The notes below the pieces were generated by a model. The model saw nothing but the letters and a program-made list of their open reading frames with translations. It was not told the origin of the DNA and made no database searches. A DNA stretch of 35,203 nt from Lactococcus cremoris subsp. cremoris NBRC 100676 (lineage in GTDB: Bacteria; Bacillota; Bacilli; Lactobacillales; Streptococcaceae). The stretch lies in the NCBI RefSeq assembly GCF_001591705.1, contig NZ_BCVK01000024.1, forward strand, positions 1-35,203, in the 5' to 3' direction. The first letter of the stretch is position 1. Each line of letters opens with the position of its first letter. Both the position numbers and the translations under genes were made by a program. Positions 17,104 to 25,643 of this stretch are shown in pieces.

Positions 17104-18039
17104 TTAAATTTTAAGGAAACGACGCATTGATAAGAGGGCCCCGAATGAACCAATCAAAATACCAATTATAGCCATCAATCCAACAATGGCTGGAATGAAC
17201 TCGCTAGTCTCATACATCGAAAGTTTTTGTGATTGAAGACTTGGTGTCAGACTAACAAAAGCAAGACGATAAGCCCAAGCAACGATAAGACTTGGAATAA
17301 TTGAACCTAAAAGTCCAACCCAAGCTCCCTCTAAGAAGAATGGCCAACGAATATAACCATTTTTAGCCCCAACCAGACGCATGATTTGAATCTCACGTTG
17401 TCTTGATAGGATAGTGATTCGAATGGTGTTAGAGATCAAGAAGACCGCGACAAAGATTAATAAAATCGCTGCTGCAGTTCCCCAAGTTTGAACTCCTCGT
17501 GCAATTTGGAAAAGTTTTGCGGTATTGGCACCACCATAAGTTGCTTTTTCAATTCCTGAAAGTTTGGAAATTTTAGAAGTAACTGCTTTTACATTAATTG
17601 GCTTGTCAGCTTCAACGATATAAGCATCGTAAAGTGGATTTGCATCCCCTTTAAAAAGGTTCCAGTTATTTCCTAAGGCCTTAGTCAATTCTTGTAATTG
17701 AGCTTCTTTACTTGAAAAAGTTACTGTTTTTACATTAGGAATTTCTTTGATTGAATCATAAATCTTAAGATGGTCAGGATTATTAATTATTTTTTTATTG
17801 TTTTTTGGATCTTGAATCTTCACTTCCTGGTCATGGACGTCTAATTTCATATAGGCAACAATCCGGACATTGTTTTCAATTCCCTTAGTCAATCTTTGAG
17901 TGTTCAGGATAATTGAAAGGAAAAGTCCAACTAAAACCAAGGTAATTGTTACTGATGAAACAGCAGCAACTGTCATCCAACCATTACGTTTTAAGTTTTT
18001 GAGCGATTCCAAAATATGTTTGAAGAAATTTCTAATCAT
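17104..18039 (-). CDS. ftsX: Cell division protein FtsX
   Basis: FtsX is the membrane partner of the FtsE ATPase; in Gram-positive cocci the pair activates a peptidoglycan hydrolase at the septum. The 311-residue protein starts MIRNFFKHILESLKNL. It has one membrane helix near the N-terminus (VAAVSSVTITLVLVGLFLSI), an extracellular domain of about 120 residues, and three C-terminal membrane segments (around AAAILLIFVAVFLIS, WVGLLGSIIPSLIVAWAY and AIVGLMAIIGILIGSFGALL). I choose the ATG at 18039, which overlaps the ftsE stop by 8 bases, instead of an in-frame codon further upstream that lies inside ftsE. Confidence 0.95.
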   Translation of the reverse strand: MIRNFFKHILESLKNLKRNGWMTVAAVSSVTITLVLVGLFLSIILNTQRLTKGIENNVRIVAYMKLDVHDQEVKIQDPKNNKKIINNPDHLKIYDSIKEIPNVKTVTFSSKEAQLQELTKALGNNWNLFKGDANPLYDAYIVEADKPINVKAVTSKISKLSGIEKATYGGANTAKLFQIARGVQTWGTAAAILLIFVAVFLISNTIRITILSRQREIQIMRLVGAKNGYIRWPFFLEGAWVGLLGSIIPSLIVAWAYRLAFVSLTPSLQSQKLSMYETSEFIPAIVGLMAIIGILIGSFGALLSMRRFLKI

Positions 18040-18724
18040 CGTAGCCGTAAACTCCTTCCTCTTGGTCGCGGACAATTCGTCCGTTTTCAATAGCGATAAC
18101 ACGATGTTTTAAGGTGTTAACAATTTGGCTATTATGGGTCGCCATCAAAATAGTCGTCCCTTGAAGATTAATTTTTTCAAGCAAATTCATGATTTCCCAA
18201 GAATTTTCAGGGTCTAAGTTCCCTGTCGGTTCATCGGCAATCAATACTTTTGGTGCATTAGCAATCGAGCGGGCGATTGCCACACGTTGCTGTTCCCCAC
18301 CTGAAAGTTCATTTGGAAATGAACGAATCTTGTGTTTCAATCCAACGAGGTCAAGCACTTCATTGACCCGTTTTTTGATTTCGCGCGGACTTTTACCAAT
18401 AACTTCCATGGCATAGGCAATGTTTTCATAAACTGTTTTCTTTGATAAGAGTTTATAGTCTTGGAAAACCACACCTACAGAACGACGTAACAACGGAACG
18501 TCTCGACGTCTTAATTTAGATAAATCATATTGCGCAACTGTTCCAGAACCACGGTCAATCTTTAATTCACGATAAAGTAGTTTGATAAAGGTCGATTTCC
18601 CAGCTCCTGATGGTCCAACGATATAGGTAAATTCTCCCGCTTCAATTTCGAGCGAGATATTACGCAAAGCCGTTGTTCCATTAGAATATTTCTTGGAAAC
18701 GTTGCTTAGTTTTATAATACTCAT
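18032..18724 (-). CDS. ftsE: Cell division ATP-binding protein FtsE
   Basis: A 230-residue ABC ATPase that pairs with FtsX. Walker A is GPSGAGKST (about 38-46), the Q-loop lies in VGVVFQDYKLL, the signature is LSGGEQQR, Walker B is VLIADEPTGNLD, and the switch histidine is in ATHNSQ. The FtsE-type opening IIKLSNVSKKYSNGTTALRNIS is present. An AGGAAAGGT ribosome site precedes ATG at 18724. It overlaps ftsX by 8 bases, so translation is coupled. Confidence 0.96.
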   Translation of the reverse strand: MSIIKLSNVSKKYSNGTTALRNISLEIEAGEFTYIVGPSGAGKSTFIKLLYRELKIDRGSGTVAQYDLSKLRRRDVPLLRRSVGVVFQDYKLLSKKTVYENIAYAMEVIGKSPREIKKRVNEVLDLVGLKHKIRSFPNELSGGEQQRVAIARSIANAPKVLIADEPTGNLDPENSWEIMNLLEKINLQGTTILMATHNSQIVNTLKHRVIAIENGRIVRDQEEGVYGYDD

Positions 18725-18952
18725 AGTACCTTTCCTGTGTTAGATTTGACTGACAATTACTAACGAATGAGTCAGCAACTTATTAGTAAAATCCATATTT
18801 TAATCACTATGGATGCTTTTAAGAGGATTTTATCAAAAAACAAGAAAACGGGCACAGCACTGTACCTTTTTTATTTCTCGATAAGACTTCTCTTCCATTC
18901 TACTGACAGTAATAAATAAATTTCCCTCAGCAGAACTACTAATAATTATATC
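18725..18952 (-). other. ftsE leader region, no gene
   Basis: The 329-base gap between prfB and ftsE (18725-19053) has no convincing gene. On the minus strand it holds an extended -10 (TGATATAAT) just after the prfB terminator, and a second candidate (TGATAAAAT) around 18830. Between them lies a small hairpin (GGTACAGTGCTGTGCC, about 18853-18868) followed by a T-rich run. One TACTGAC word is at 18901. I infer one or two ftsE promoters, with a possible attenuating hairpin between them. Confidence 0.4.
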
Positions 18953-18986
18953 AAAATAAAAGTGCTTTAGGTAGCACTTTTATTTT
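18953..18986. terminator. Terminator after prfB
   Basis: AAAATAAAAGTGCT and AGCACTTTTATTTT form a perfect 14-base-pair stem around a TTAGGT loop. Located between the prfB stop and the ftsE leader. Confidence 0.85.
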
Positions 18987-19053
18987 ATAATCTTTTCATT
19001 AATAACTTTAATGTTTCGTAATTATTTCAACAACTCCAAGAACCAGCTTAATT

Positions 19054-20151
19054 TTAGAGGTTCCAACGAAGGTAAGCATTGATAAATCCGTCTATTTCAC
19101 CGTCCATAACGTTTGAAATTTGTCCTGTTTCATAACCAGTCCGTGTGTCTTTGACTAACTGATATGGCATGAAAACATAAGAACGAATTTGACTTCCCCA
19201 AGAGATTTCTGATTGGTCTCCTCGAAGTTCATCAACTTCTGCTTGCTTTTTATCCATTTCTAATTGATAGAGTTTTGACTTCAACATAGCCATGGCCTTG
19301 TCACGGTTACCATATTGTGTTCTATCCATTGTTGATTGGACAACAATCCCTGTTGGAACGTGAGTCAAGCGAACCCCTGTGGATACTTTATTGACATTTT
19401 GTCCACCTGCTCCTCCAGAACGGAAGGTATCCATTTTCACATCAGCATCACGAACTTCAACTTCAATTGAATCATCCAGTTCTGGCATCACGTCTACTGA
19501 AGTAAATGAAGTATGACGACGATTAGCAGAATCAAATGGCGATATGCGAACTAAACGATGAACTCCTTTTTCGCCGCGCAAAAAACCATAAGCATTTCGC
19601 CCAACAAAACGAATGGCTACTGATTTAAGTCCAGCAACATCTCCATCTTGATAGTCCAAAATTTCTACTTTAAAGCCATGCGCTTCACCCCAGCGGGTAT
19701 ACATCCGCATGAGCATTGAGCCCCAGTCCTGCGACTCTGTTCCACCAGAACCTGGATGGATTTCAAGTACCGCATTCATGTGGTCATAGGGTTGATTAAG
19801 CATGATTTCGAGTTCGTAAGATTCAATTTTTTGACCAAGAGCTGTGGTCATCTCTTCTAATTCGACTTGCATGTCTTCATCAGCTTCTTCCTGAAGCATT
19901 TCAAGCATGGTTTGAGCTTCTTCAAGCATGTTATTCATGGCTTGATAATTGTCGTATTTTGCTTTTAAAGCATTTGATTCGTCAATTACTTTTTGAGCCG
20001 CTGCTTGATCATTCCAAAATTCAGGCTGCGCCATATCATTTTCTAATAAAGCAATTTCTTCTTCCAAACGGTTAAGATCTAAGGAGTCACGAAAGCCATT
20101 AATCTTCTCGCTATACCCTTCAAGTAAATTTCTAATTTCTGATAATTCCAT
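19054..20151 (-). CDS. prfB: Peptide chain release factor 2, uninterrupted frame
   Basis: RF2 releases peptides at UGA and UAA. The 365-residue protein has the RF2-type N-terminus [17 protein letters not shown], the stop-codon recognition tripeptide SPF in [13 protein letters not shown], and the peptidyl-transferase motif GGQ in [18 protein letters not shown]. Unlike many bacterial prfB genes it needs no +1 programmed frameshift: the codons around residue 22 read [11 protein letters not shown] (TCC TTA GAT CTT) with no CTT-TGA slip site and no G-rich stimulator. An extended -10 lies six bases before the ATG and no Shine-Dalgarno is visible, so the mRNA may be leaderless. Divergent from the phosphoesterase gene. 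Confidence 0.95.
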   Translation of the reverse strand: MELSEIRNLLEGYSEKINGFRDSLDLNRLEEEIALLENDMAQPEFWNDQAAAQKVIDESNALKAKYDNYQAMNNMLEEAQTMLEMLQEEADEDMQVELEEMTTALGQKIESYELEIMLNQPYDHMNAVLEIHPGSGGTESQDWGSMLMRMYTRWGEAHGFKVEILDYQDGDVAGLKSVAIRFVGRNAYGFLRGEKGVHRLVRISPFDSANRRHTSFTSVDVMPELDDSIEVEVRDADVKMDTFRSGGAGGQNVNKVSTGVRLTHVPTGIVVQSTMDRTQYGNRDKAMAMLKSKLYQLEMDKKQAEVDELRGDQSEISWGSQIRSYVFMPYQLVKDTRTGYETGQISNVMDGEIDGFINAYLRWNL

Positions 20152-20157
20152 AGTTGC

Positions 20158-20166
20158 ATTATACCA
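20158..20166 (-). promoter_or_regulatory. Extended -10 of prfB, predicted leaderless start
   Basis: On the minus strand TGGTATAAT is followed by GCAACT and then the prfB ATG. With a start site 7 bases past the hexamer, transcription would begin at the A of ATG. No ribosome site is seen upstream, and the -35 region is weak, as is usual for extended -10 promoters. Confidence 0.6.
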
Positions 20167-20273
20167 TATTCACCGCCTATAAGCCTAACCTAAGCTATTC
20201 AATAGAAAATGGACTTAAACTTTTTTATAATAGGAATCTCAAAAATTATATATTAGATAGAATTACTGACACA

Positions 20274-20282
20274 TGCTATAAT
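20274..20282 (+). promoter_or_regulatory. Extended -10 of the phosphoesterase gene, predicted leaderless start
   Basis: TGCTATAAT (20274-20282), then TTGACT, then ATG at 20289. The spacing predicts transcription starting at the A of the ATG. There is no Shine-Dalgarno. A TACTGAC word lies just upstream (20264). Confidence 0.6.
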
Positions 20283-20288
20283 TTGACT

Positions 20289-21194
20289 ATGACTAAAAAA
20301 AGACGATTGGCTATAATTTCAGATTTTCATTTGGACAGTAATCACTTTTCTATAGAGGAAATTGAACTTTTTATATCCCTTCTAAATGATTTACAAATTA
20401 CAGATTTACATTTTGCTGGAGATATTTCTAATGATTTACATAATATCTCTGAACCTTTTTTTCATCAATTAGAATCACTGACAGATTTATCAGTCACTTT
20501 TAGCCTTGGAAATCATGATATGGTTGAACTTTCTGAGGAAGAAATCTCTGTCAGTAATTTTAAAGTGAAAACTTTTGCATCGACCGCCTTTGTCAGTTTT
20601 CATGGTTGGTACGACTATTCCTTTATGAAAGAAAAAGCCGATTTTCAAAAAATTATCGCTTTTAAAAATTCCTTTTATTTTGACCGAAAAATCCATCGCC
20701 AATTTGATGATATCAAGACGACAGCTATCGAATTAGAGAAACTAGAAACTTTACTGACAGAATTGTCAGCAAAGCCAGAGATTGAGAGAATTATTGTCAG
20801 CACACATTTTGTCCCTCATCAGCAATTTATCATTAATACCCGCTATGAAAAATTTGCTCGCTTTAATGCTTATTTGGGCTCTCAGCATTTCCATGAACTT
20901 TTTTGCCACTTTCCAAAAGTTACGGACGTCATTTTTGGACATCTTCATCAAAGACGAACTCCCCTTAAGATTGATAACATTCTTTACCATGCGAGACCTC
21001 TTGGATATCCTTACGAATGGCAAATGGTCAATGAATTTTTAGCCAAATATCCACAATATCAGATTGCTGAAAATTGGCATTTGAGAAAACGTTATAATGC
21101 GCTTCGTAAAAGTTCCGATTGGCAAGCATTTCGAAGAGAAAACTTGATGAAGGAATTTCAATCGTCTTTGACAATTTTTGACTTAGACGACTAA
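20289..21194 (+). CDS. Calcineurin-like metallophosphoesterase
   Basis: A 301-residue phosphoesterase with the five metal-binding blocks in order: DFHLD (ISDFHLDSNH), GDISND, GNHD (SLGNHDMVEL), the histidine in VSTHFVPH, and GHLH (IFGHLHQRRT). The substrate is unknown: the fold covers nucleotide, protein and phospholipid phosphatases. I start it at ATG 20289 (MTKKRRLAIISDFH), not the in-frame ATG at 20154, because the promoter lies between the two and the family begins at the beta strand before DFH. The gene contains two exact TACTGAC/GTCAGTA words (20550, 20752). Divergent from prfB. Confidence 0.85.
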   Translation: MTKKRRLAIISDFHLDSNHFSIEEIELFISLLNDLQITDLHFAGDISNDLHNISEPFFHQLESLTDLSVTFSLGNHDMVELSEEEISVSNFKVKTFASTAFVSFHGWYDYSFMKEKADFQKIIAFKNSFYFDRKIHRQFDDIKTTAIELEKLETLLTELSAKPEIERIIVSTHFVPHQQFIINTRYEKFARFNAYLGSQHFHELFCHFPKVTDVIFGHLHQRRTPLKIDNILYHARPLGYPYEWQMVNEFLAKYPQYQIAENWHLRKRYNALRKSSDWQAFRRENLMKEFQSSLTIFDLDD

Positions 21195-21357
21195 TATTAG
21201 CCATCAGTATAAAAACTCACTTTTACTACATAAAAATTAAAAATCCGAACATTTATTAGCAATTTATTGTCTAAACTAAACATTTTTACTGTAAATTTCA
21301 TTTAAAAAATGGTATATTAATAGATGATAACTTTGAATTGAGAAAGAGAGAATAGCC

Positions 21358-21888
21358 TTGAAAATTCCGAAAGAAGGCGACTTCATCACGATTCAAAGCT
21401 ATAAACATGATGGGAATCTACATCGCACTTGGCGCGATACCATGGTTCTAAAAACAAATGAAAATTCAATTATTGGAGTAAATGATCACACTTTAGTGAC
21501 GGAATCTGACGATCGCCGTTGGGTCACGCGCGAACCTGCTATTGTTTACTTCCACAAAAAGTTTTGGTTTAACATCATTGCTATGATTCGTGAGGAAGGC
21601 GTTAGCTACTACTGCAATCTAGCGAGCCCCTTCGTCCTCGATAACGAAGCGCTGAAATATATTGATTACGACCTTGACGTGAAAGTCTTCAAAGATGGAG
21701 AAAAGAAATTACTCGATGTTGAAGAATATGAGCGCCACCGACGCAAAATGCACTATCCAAAAGAAATTGATCATATTCTAAAAGAAAATGTCAAAATTCT
21801 TGTTGACTGGATTAACAATGAAAAAGGGCCTTTTTCTAAAGAATACGTTGAAATTTGGTACAATCGTTATCATCAGTTAAAAAAATAG
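21358..21888 (+). CDS. Nucleoside tri-/diphosphate phosphatase, DUF402 family (Ntdp/YgaC-like)
   Basis: A 176-residue DUF402 protein. Family members studied in staphylococci and streptomycetes hydrolyse nucleoside tri- and diphosphates. It opens [24 protein letters not shown] and has the characteristic central block [19 protein letters not shown] and then the acidic/aromatic segment [28 protein letters not shown], whose aspartates are the likely metal ligands. The start is a TTG codon at 21358 preceded by GAGAGAA, consistent with the conserved family N-terminus. The stop is inside the following terminator. One Chi-like heptamer lies within the gene. Confidence 0.88.
   Translation: MKIPKEGDFITIQSYKHDGNLHRTWRDTMVLKTNENSIIGVNDHTLVTESDDRRWVTREPAIVYFHKKFWFNIIAMIREEGVSYYCNLASPFVLDNEALKYIDYDLDVKVFKDGEKKLLDVEEYERHRRKMHYPKEIDHILKENVKILVDWINNEKGPFSKEYVEIWYNRYHQLKK
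21525..21531 (-). other. Chi-like heptamer
   Basis: GCGCGTG on the minus strand within the DUF402 phosphatase gene, opposite to that gene's own orientation. Confidence 0.45.
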
Positions 21889-21917
21889 TTACTGACTTTT
21901 TGTCAGTAACTTTTTTC
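21887..21917. terminator. Bidirectional terminator between the DUF402 gene and the FNT gene
   Basis: AGTTACTGAC and GTCAGTAACT form a 10-base-pair stem (21887-21911) with T runs following. It includes the last base pairs of both converging genes: the DUF402 TAG and the FNT TGA lie inside the stem. The arms are again the inverted TACTGAC word. Confidence 0.85.
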
Positions 21918-22706
21918 TTTATTTTTTAGTTCTTCTTGTTCCCTTGCTTGTCTTCGATAGCCTAAACTATAAAATCCAGCAACAAATATTGACCCTCCAA
22001 AGAGATTACCAAGATAAACAAATAGAAAATTATGAGCAAAATCGAGCCAGCTTGCTCCATTTTCAAAAATTGCCGCTGGAATGACAAAGGCATTAGCTAT
22101 ACTATGCTGAAAACCAATCGCAACGAAAGCCATAACCGGAAACCAAACTGCTAATACTTTTCCAGCAGCATTTTTAGCCCCATAACACATCCACATTGCC
22201 AGACCAACAAACCAATTACATCCGATTCCTGAGAGAAATTCTTGGGACCAACTAGCATTTATTTTCGATTGTGCTAAACTAAGAAGCTCCGTTTTGTAAG
22301 CTCCAATACCTGTCAATCCGACAAGATGTCCAAAAACAAAAGCGACAAAAATAGCACCAAGGACATTAAATACAGTAATGATTAACCAATTTTTTAGTAA
22401 TTCACTCAAAGTCACTTTTTTAGCAAAAAATGAAGTCGAAACAGCGGTCATGTTTGAAGTAATCAGCTCGCCACCACCCAATAAGATAACGATTAGCCCA
22501 ATTGGAAAAACACTCGCTCCAATCAAACTTGCAAGACTTCCTAGTTCGTCAGCTAACGAAGCTATCGCCCGAATATAAAGCAAGTAGCCAAAAGAAATCA
22601 TTGCCCCACCAATAAAACCAAGAACGGCTTTTTCTAAAAAAGGACGTTTTATTTTTTCCTGACCGTGGTGAATGGTCGCAGTTAAAATTTCTGCCGGATT
22701 CATCAT
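21903..22706 (-). CDS. Formate/nitrite transporter (FNT) family channel
   Basis: A 267-residue pentameric FNT-type channel for small monovalent anions such as formate, nitrite or hydrosulfide. The N-terminal MNPAEILTATIHHGQEKIKRP is typical. About six hydrophobic segments follow, including GFIGGAMISFGYLLYI, the central GGGELITSNM (start of the broken helix with the lower-affinity site), GIGCNWFVGLAMWMCYGAKNAAGK and FQHSIANAFVIPAAIF with the conserved pore histidine (H201 in GFQHSIANA). In a fermentative lactic acid bacterium formate export/import is a reasonable guess. The ribosome site is AGGAGAAA. ATG at 22706 and 22703 are both possible starts. Confidence 0.88.
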   Translation of the reverse strand: MMNPAEILTATIHHGQEKIKRPFLEKAVLGFIGGAMISFGYLLYIRAIASLADELGSLASLIGASVFPIGLIVILLGGGELITSNMTAVSTSFFAKKVTLSELLKNWLIITVFNVLGAIFVAFVFGHLVGLTGIGAYKTELLSLAQSKINASWSQEFLSGIGCNWFVGLAMWMCYGAKNAAGKVLAVWFPVMAFVAIGFQHSIANAFVIPAAIFENGASWLDFAHNFLFVYLGNLFGGSIFVAGFYSLGYRRQAREQEELKNKEKSY

Positions 22707-22823
22707 GTAATTTTTCTCCTGAAAGCGTATTTATAAAATAACTCATTCATTCTATCATAAATTATATTAGAATGCTAAAAAATACTGTATTTCTGGGTTT
22801 AGACAACATTTTGTTGCTCATTT

Positions 22824-22856
22824 TACAAAAAAAGCTATCTTGCTTAGATAGCTTTT
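22824..22856 (-). terminator. Terminator after the ABC transporter remnant
   Basis: AAAAGCTATCT and AGATAGCTTTT form an 11-base-pair stem (22830-22856), followed on the minus strand by a T-rich run. It ends the decayed ABC exporter operon just before the FNT promoter region. Confidence 0.85.
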
Positions 22857-22860
22857 AAAT

Positions 22861-24452
22861 TTATCCTGTAATTAAGTCACGTCTTTCATAAGCTTTATAG
22901 CCAATCAGAATTAATACAAGAGCTAATATTAATATCAAGCTGACTGTTGGAAGATTCATTTTCTCCACTGGTAATTTGGGAATCTGACTGTAAATGCTCA
23001 AATTCTCCAACCATTTTGGCAGATTCAATAATTTTCCAAGATAAGTCATAAAGAGTAAGAAGCCTAGATAAACCCAAATCACATCAGCGAACCGAGGAAC
23101 AAGACCCATTAGCAAGCTAAGGATAGCAAGGACAAAGATGACTGCAACAAGCCAAATCATCCCAGATTTCATAATTTCTGTAAAAGAAAGAACATTCTCA
23201 TTTCCCAATTGTTCAATAAATATCCCTCAAAGAGCCAAAAATTGTGCAACTATAACTGAAAAAATAGCTGTCAGCACATATGTGAAATAGACCTTTGCTC
23301 TTGAAAGTGGCAAAGCATAGAGTGCCTCTAAGCGATTTCTTCTTTCCTCACCCACCATTTTTATCAGTAATACCACTCCAAAGGCCGCAACTAATATCGA
23401 TAAAATAGAGAATAAAGTAACCATGAAGTTTCCTCTAATCGCCGAGGCCGCGGTTTCATTTCCCACAAAAATTTCTTTAACTGTTTTATTATTAGAAATA
23501 AATTGGTCCATTTGACCAAACATCGAACCATAAACCAGACCTAGCACAAAACTTCCAATAAGCCAGCCAAGAATCATCTTTTTTTCAAGACTTAAAATAA
23601 GACCAGGAAAACCAAATAAAGCTTTTTTACCTTGCGCTCTTCCTTGTCCCTCAGGCAAATAACCAGCTCCCACATCCCTTTTAAGCTCTAAAAAGTAAGA
23701 AATGACCAATAAAATCAAGGATAAACTAAATGTCAAAATGATACTGGTCCAATTTTCATGTCCTTTGACATACGGAAAGGCCAGATAAACCCATGATAGT
23801 GGATTAAACCATCCCAAAGAAAGATTGGTTGCATCTGTCCCCATTCGAATGATATAAAGCAATCCAAACAAACCAAAGGTCACCCCTTTAGTTGTACTCG
23901 CATCAGAGAAAACTTGCCCTAAAAGTAAGGCAAACATTCCCCAAAGTAGTCCTTGGGCGCTTGTGGTGAAAGCAAAGAGTAAATTACTTCCCAAATCATT
24001 TAAGCCTGTTACATTTTGCGCTTGAATGGAAAAGGCGAGTAGAATAGCCATTAGTAGATGTAAGAAAATAAGTTCAATTACTAGGGCCGTCGTGTTTGCT
24101 AATTTTCCGATAGAATAAGAACGAAAAAGCTCAGTAATTCCATCATCTTCTTCTTTTCTACTTCGATTGACAACATAAATAATCGAAATAATAGCAAAGG
24201 TGATACCTGTAATCAAAGTCATCGTTTGACCAAAAATAGGACCTAAACTATAATTTGCTGGACTATTTACAGGTGTGGGGCCAAATAAGCCAATCATTGC
24301 TGGATTTTTGACAAACATTGTATAAAGACTATTTGCCGTAGCTGGATTTGAGGTGACTTCCATTTTCCAGCCCCTGAAGCTGCAAATGCAAGCATTCCCA
24401 AAATCCAAAAAAGTAATTTTAGCCAATCTCTTTTGAGTAAGGCCCTAAACAA
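22861..24452 (-). pseudogene. ABC-2 type exporter permease, broken by a frameshift and an in-frame stop
   Basis: This is the membrane half of an ABC exporter, about 530 residues if repaired, with some twelve hydrophobic segments in two halves. I start it at a TTG at 24452 (FRALLKRDWLKLLFWILG). At 24363-24366 an AAAA run (minus strand) is one base too short: the frame reads GAGKWKSPQ, whereas one added A gives GAGKMEVTSNPATANS. At 23227-23229 an in-frame TGA interrupts ...VAQFLAL and the same frame continues GIFIEQLGNENVLSF to 22861, so this is a point nonsense, most simply TGG to TGA. Two independent lesions, plus one in the partner ATPase gene, point to genuine decay. The substrate is unknown. 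Confidence 0.85.
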
Positions 24453-24477
24453 AACACCTGTTTTATAAGCTTCCCCC

Positions 24478-25355
24478 TTACTGGTAATGACGCATAAAGA
24501 GGTCTTCAAGCGTTGGAGGAGTTGATTCAAGTTTATGTACTCATATTGTAAAAGTGTTTTTAAGATTTCATCAATTGAATCTGAATCAGCCTGAAAACTT
24601 GCTTCTCTGTCAATAATCTGCAAATCATGAACAGAAGCTAATTTTTCTAAATCATGAGGAACTTCTTCCGTTATAACCTTATACTGATACCTTGTCAAAT
24701 GTCGTAAATCTTCAAGAGAACCCGTCTCAACGATTTCACCCTTTCGAATAACCGCAACTCTATCAGCTAACTTTTCAACCTCTGATAAGATGTGACTGGA
24801 CAAAATGATTGCTTTTCCCGCTGTTTTTAATTTTTCCACTTCTTTTTGAAAAATGGCCTCCATCAATGGGTCTAACCCACTGGTTGGCTCATCAAAAATA
24901 TAAAGTTCAGCCTCCGTTGCTAAAGCTGCAATAAGCGCAATCTTTTGGCGATTTCCTTTGGAATAAGAGCGAACTTTTTTCTTTGGATTCAAATCAAATT
25001 TTTTTATCAGTTCATCCCGCTTCTCTTTGTTAATTTGTCCATGAAGTTTCAAAAACAAATCAATTGTCTCTCCACCCGATAAATTGGGCCAAAGATAAAC
25101 ATCTCCTGGCACATAAGCAATTTTTTTATGGATTTCAATTGAATCTTGCCAGACTTCTTTACCAAAAATTTGAGCCTTCCCTTTTGTTGCTTTAATAATT
25201 CCAAGTAAAATCCGAATATTTGTTGATTTACCTGCACCATTTGGTCCAATATAACCCAAAACTTCACCAGAATTAACCTCAAAAGATACATTTTTTAAGG
25301 CCTGAAACTTTCCGAAATTCTTTTGAAGTCCACTGACTTCGACAATTTTCGCCAT
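24478..25355 (-). pseudogene. ABC exporter ATP-binding protein, frameshifted near the 3' end
   Basis: An ABC ATPase of the drug/antibiotic exporter type with Walker A GPNGAGKST (about 36-44), a degenerate signature YSKGNRQK, Walker B LYIFDEPTSGLD and the H-loop in LSSHILSEVEKLADR. The last part is out of frame: after ...YEYINL the frame reads NQLLQRLKTS and runs on into the permease, whereas adding one base near 24527-24531 restores the usual ESTPPTLEDLFMRHYQ ending at a TAA at 24478. All catalytic motifs lie before the lesion, so a longer, altered protein could still be made. Excellent ribosome site (AAGGAGG) before ATG 25355. Its probable regulator, the TetR-type gene, is divergent. Confidence 0.85.
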
Positions 25356-25392
25356 TTTGTTCCTCCTTGATTAGCTTGATAAATTTGTACTC

Positions 25393-25559
25393 TGAACTAT
25401 TCTTATACTTATTGTTCATATTTTACCCTTAACTTTTATAGAGTTCAAGAAAAGTTATCTAAAAATACAACCAATAACCTTTTAACAACCCTCTTTTCAA
25501 AATATAAACTATTTTATTTTTATAGTTCATATTGTACTCTTTTATTTGAAATAGTTCAA
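25393..25559. promoter_or_regulatory. Repeated ATAGTTCA half-sites, candidate TetR operators
   Basis: The octamer ATAGTTCA occurs at 25522-25529 and 25551-25558, and inverted (TGAACTAT) at 25393-25400. The last direct copy is part of a palindrome, TTGAA-ATAG-TTCAA (25546-25559), which overlaps the -35 element of the tetR-type gene. A looser copy (ATAGAGTTCA) lies near 25438. The 279-base gap 25356-25634 holds nothing else except the divergent promoters and one TACTGAC word (25604). Confidence 0.5.
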
Positions 25560-25574
25560 CAATAAAGTTATAAT
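25546..25574 (+). promoter_or_regulatory. Promoter of the TetR-type gene
   Basis: TTGAAA (25546-25551), 17-base spacer, TATAAT (25569-25574). The -35 lies within the TTGAAATAGTTCAA palindrome, which suggests autorepression. Confidence 0.65.
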
Positions 25575-25643
25575 TTTGTTATATGTAATTTCTATAAAAA
25601 ATTTACTGACAGATTACTCTGTCAGCTAGAAAGTGTGTTTGTA

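Noticed and set aside
20154-20288. Longer N-terminus for the phosphoesterase starting at ATG 20154
   Set aside because: It would begin inside the prfB promoter, upstream of the gene's own -10, and adds 45 residues not expected before the ISDFH strand.
22720-22733. Possible CcpA cre site TGAAAGCGTATTTA before the FNT gene
   Set aside because: Two conserved positions in the second half-site do not match, and it overlaps the ribosome site; too weak to annotate.
23208-23229. Frameshift between the two 3' permease pieces
   Set aside because: Both pieces are in the same frame; the interruption is an in-frame TGA, so it is a nonsense change and not an indel.
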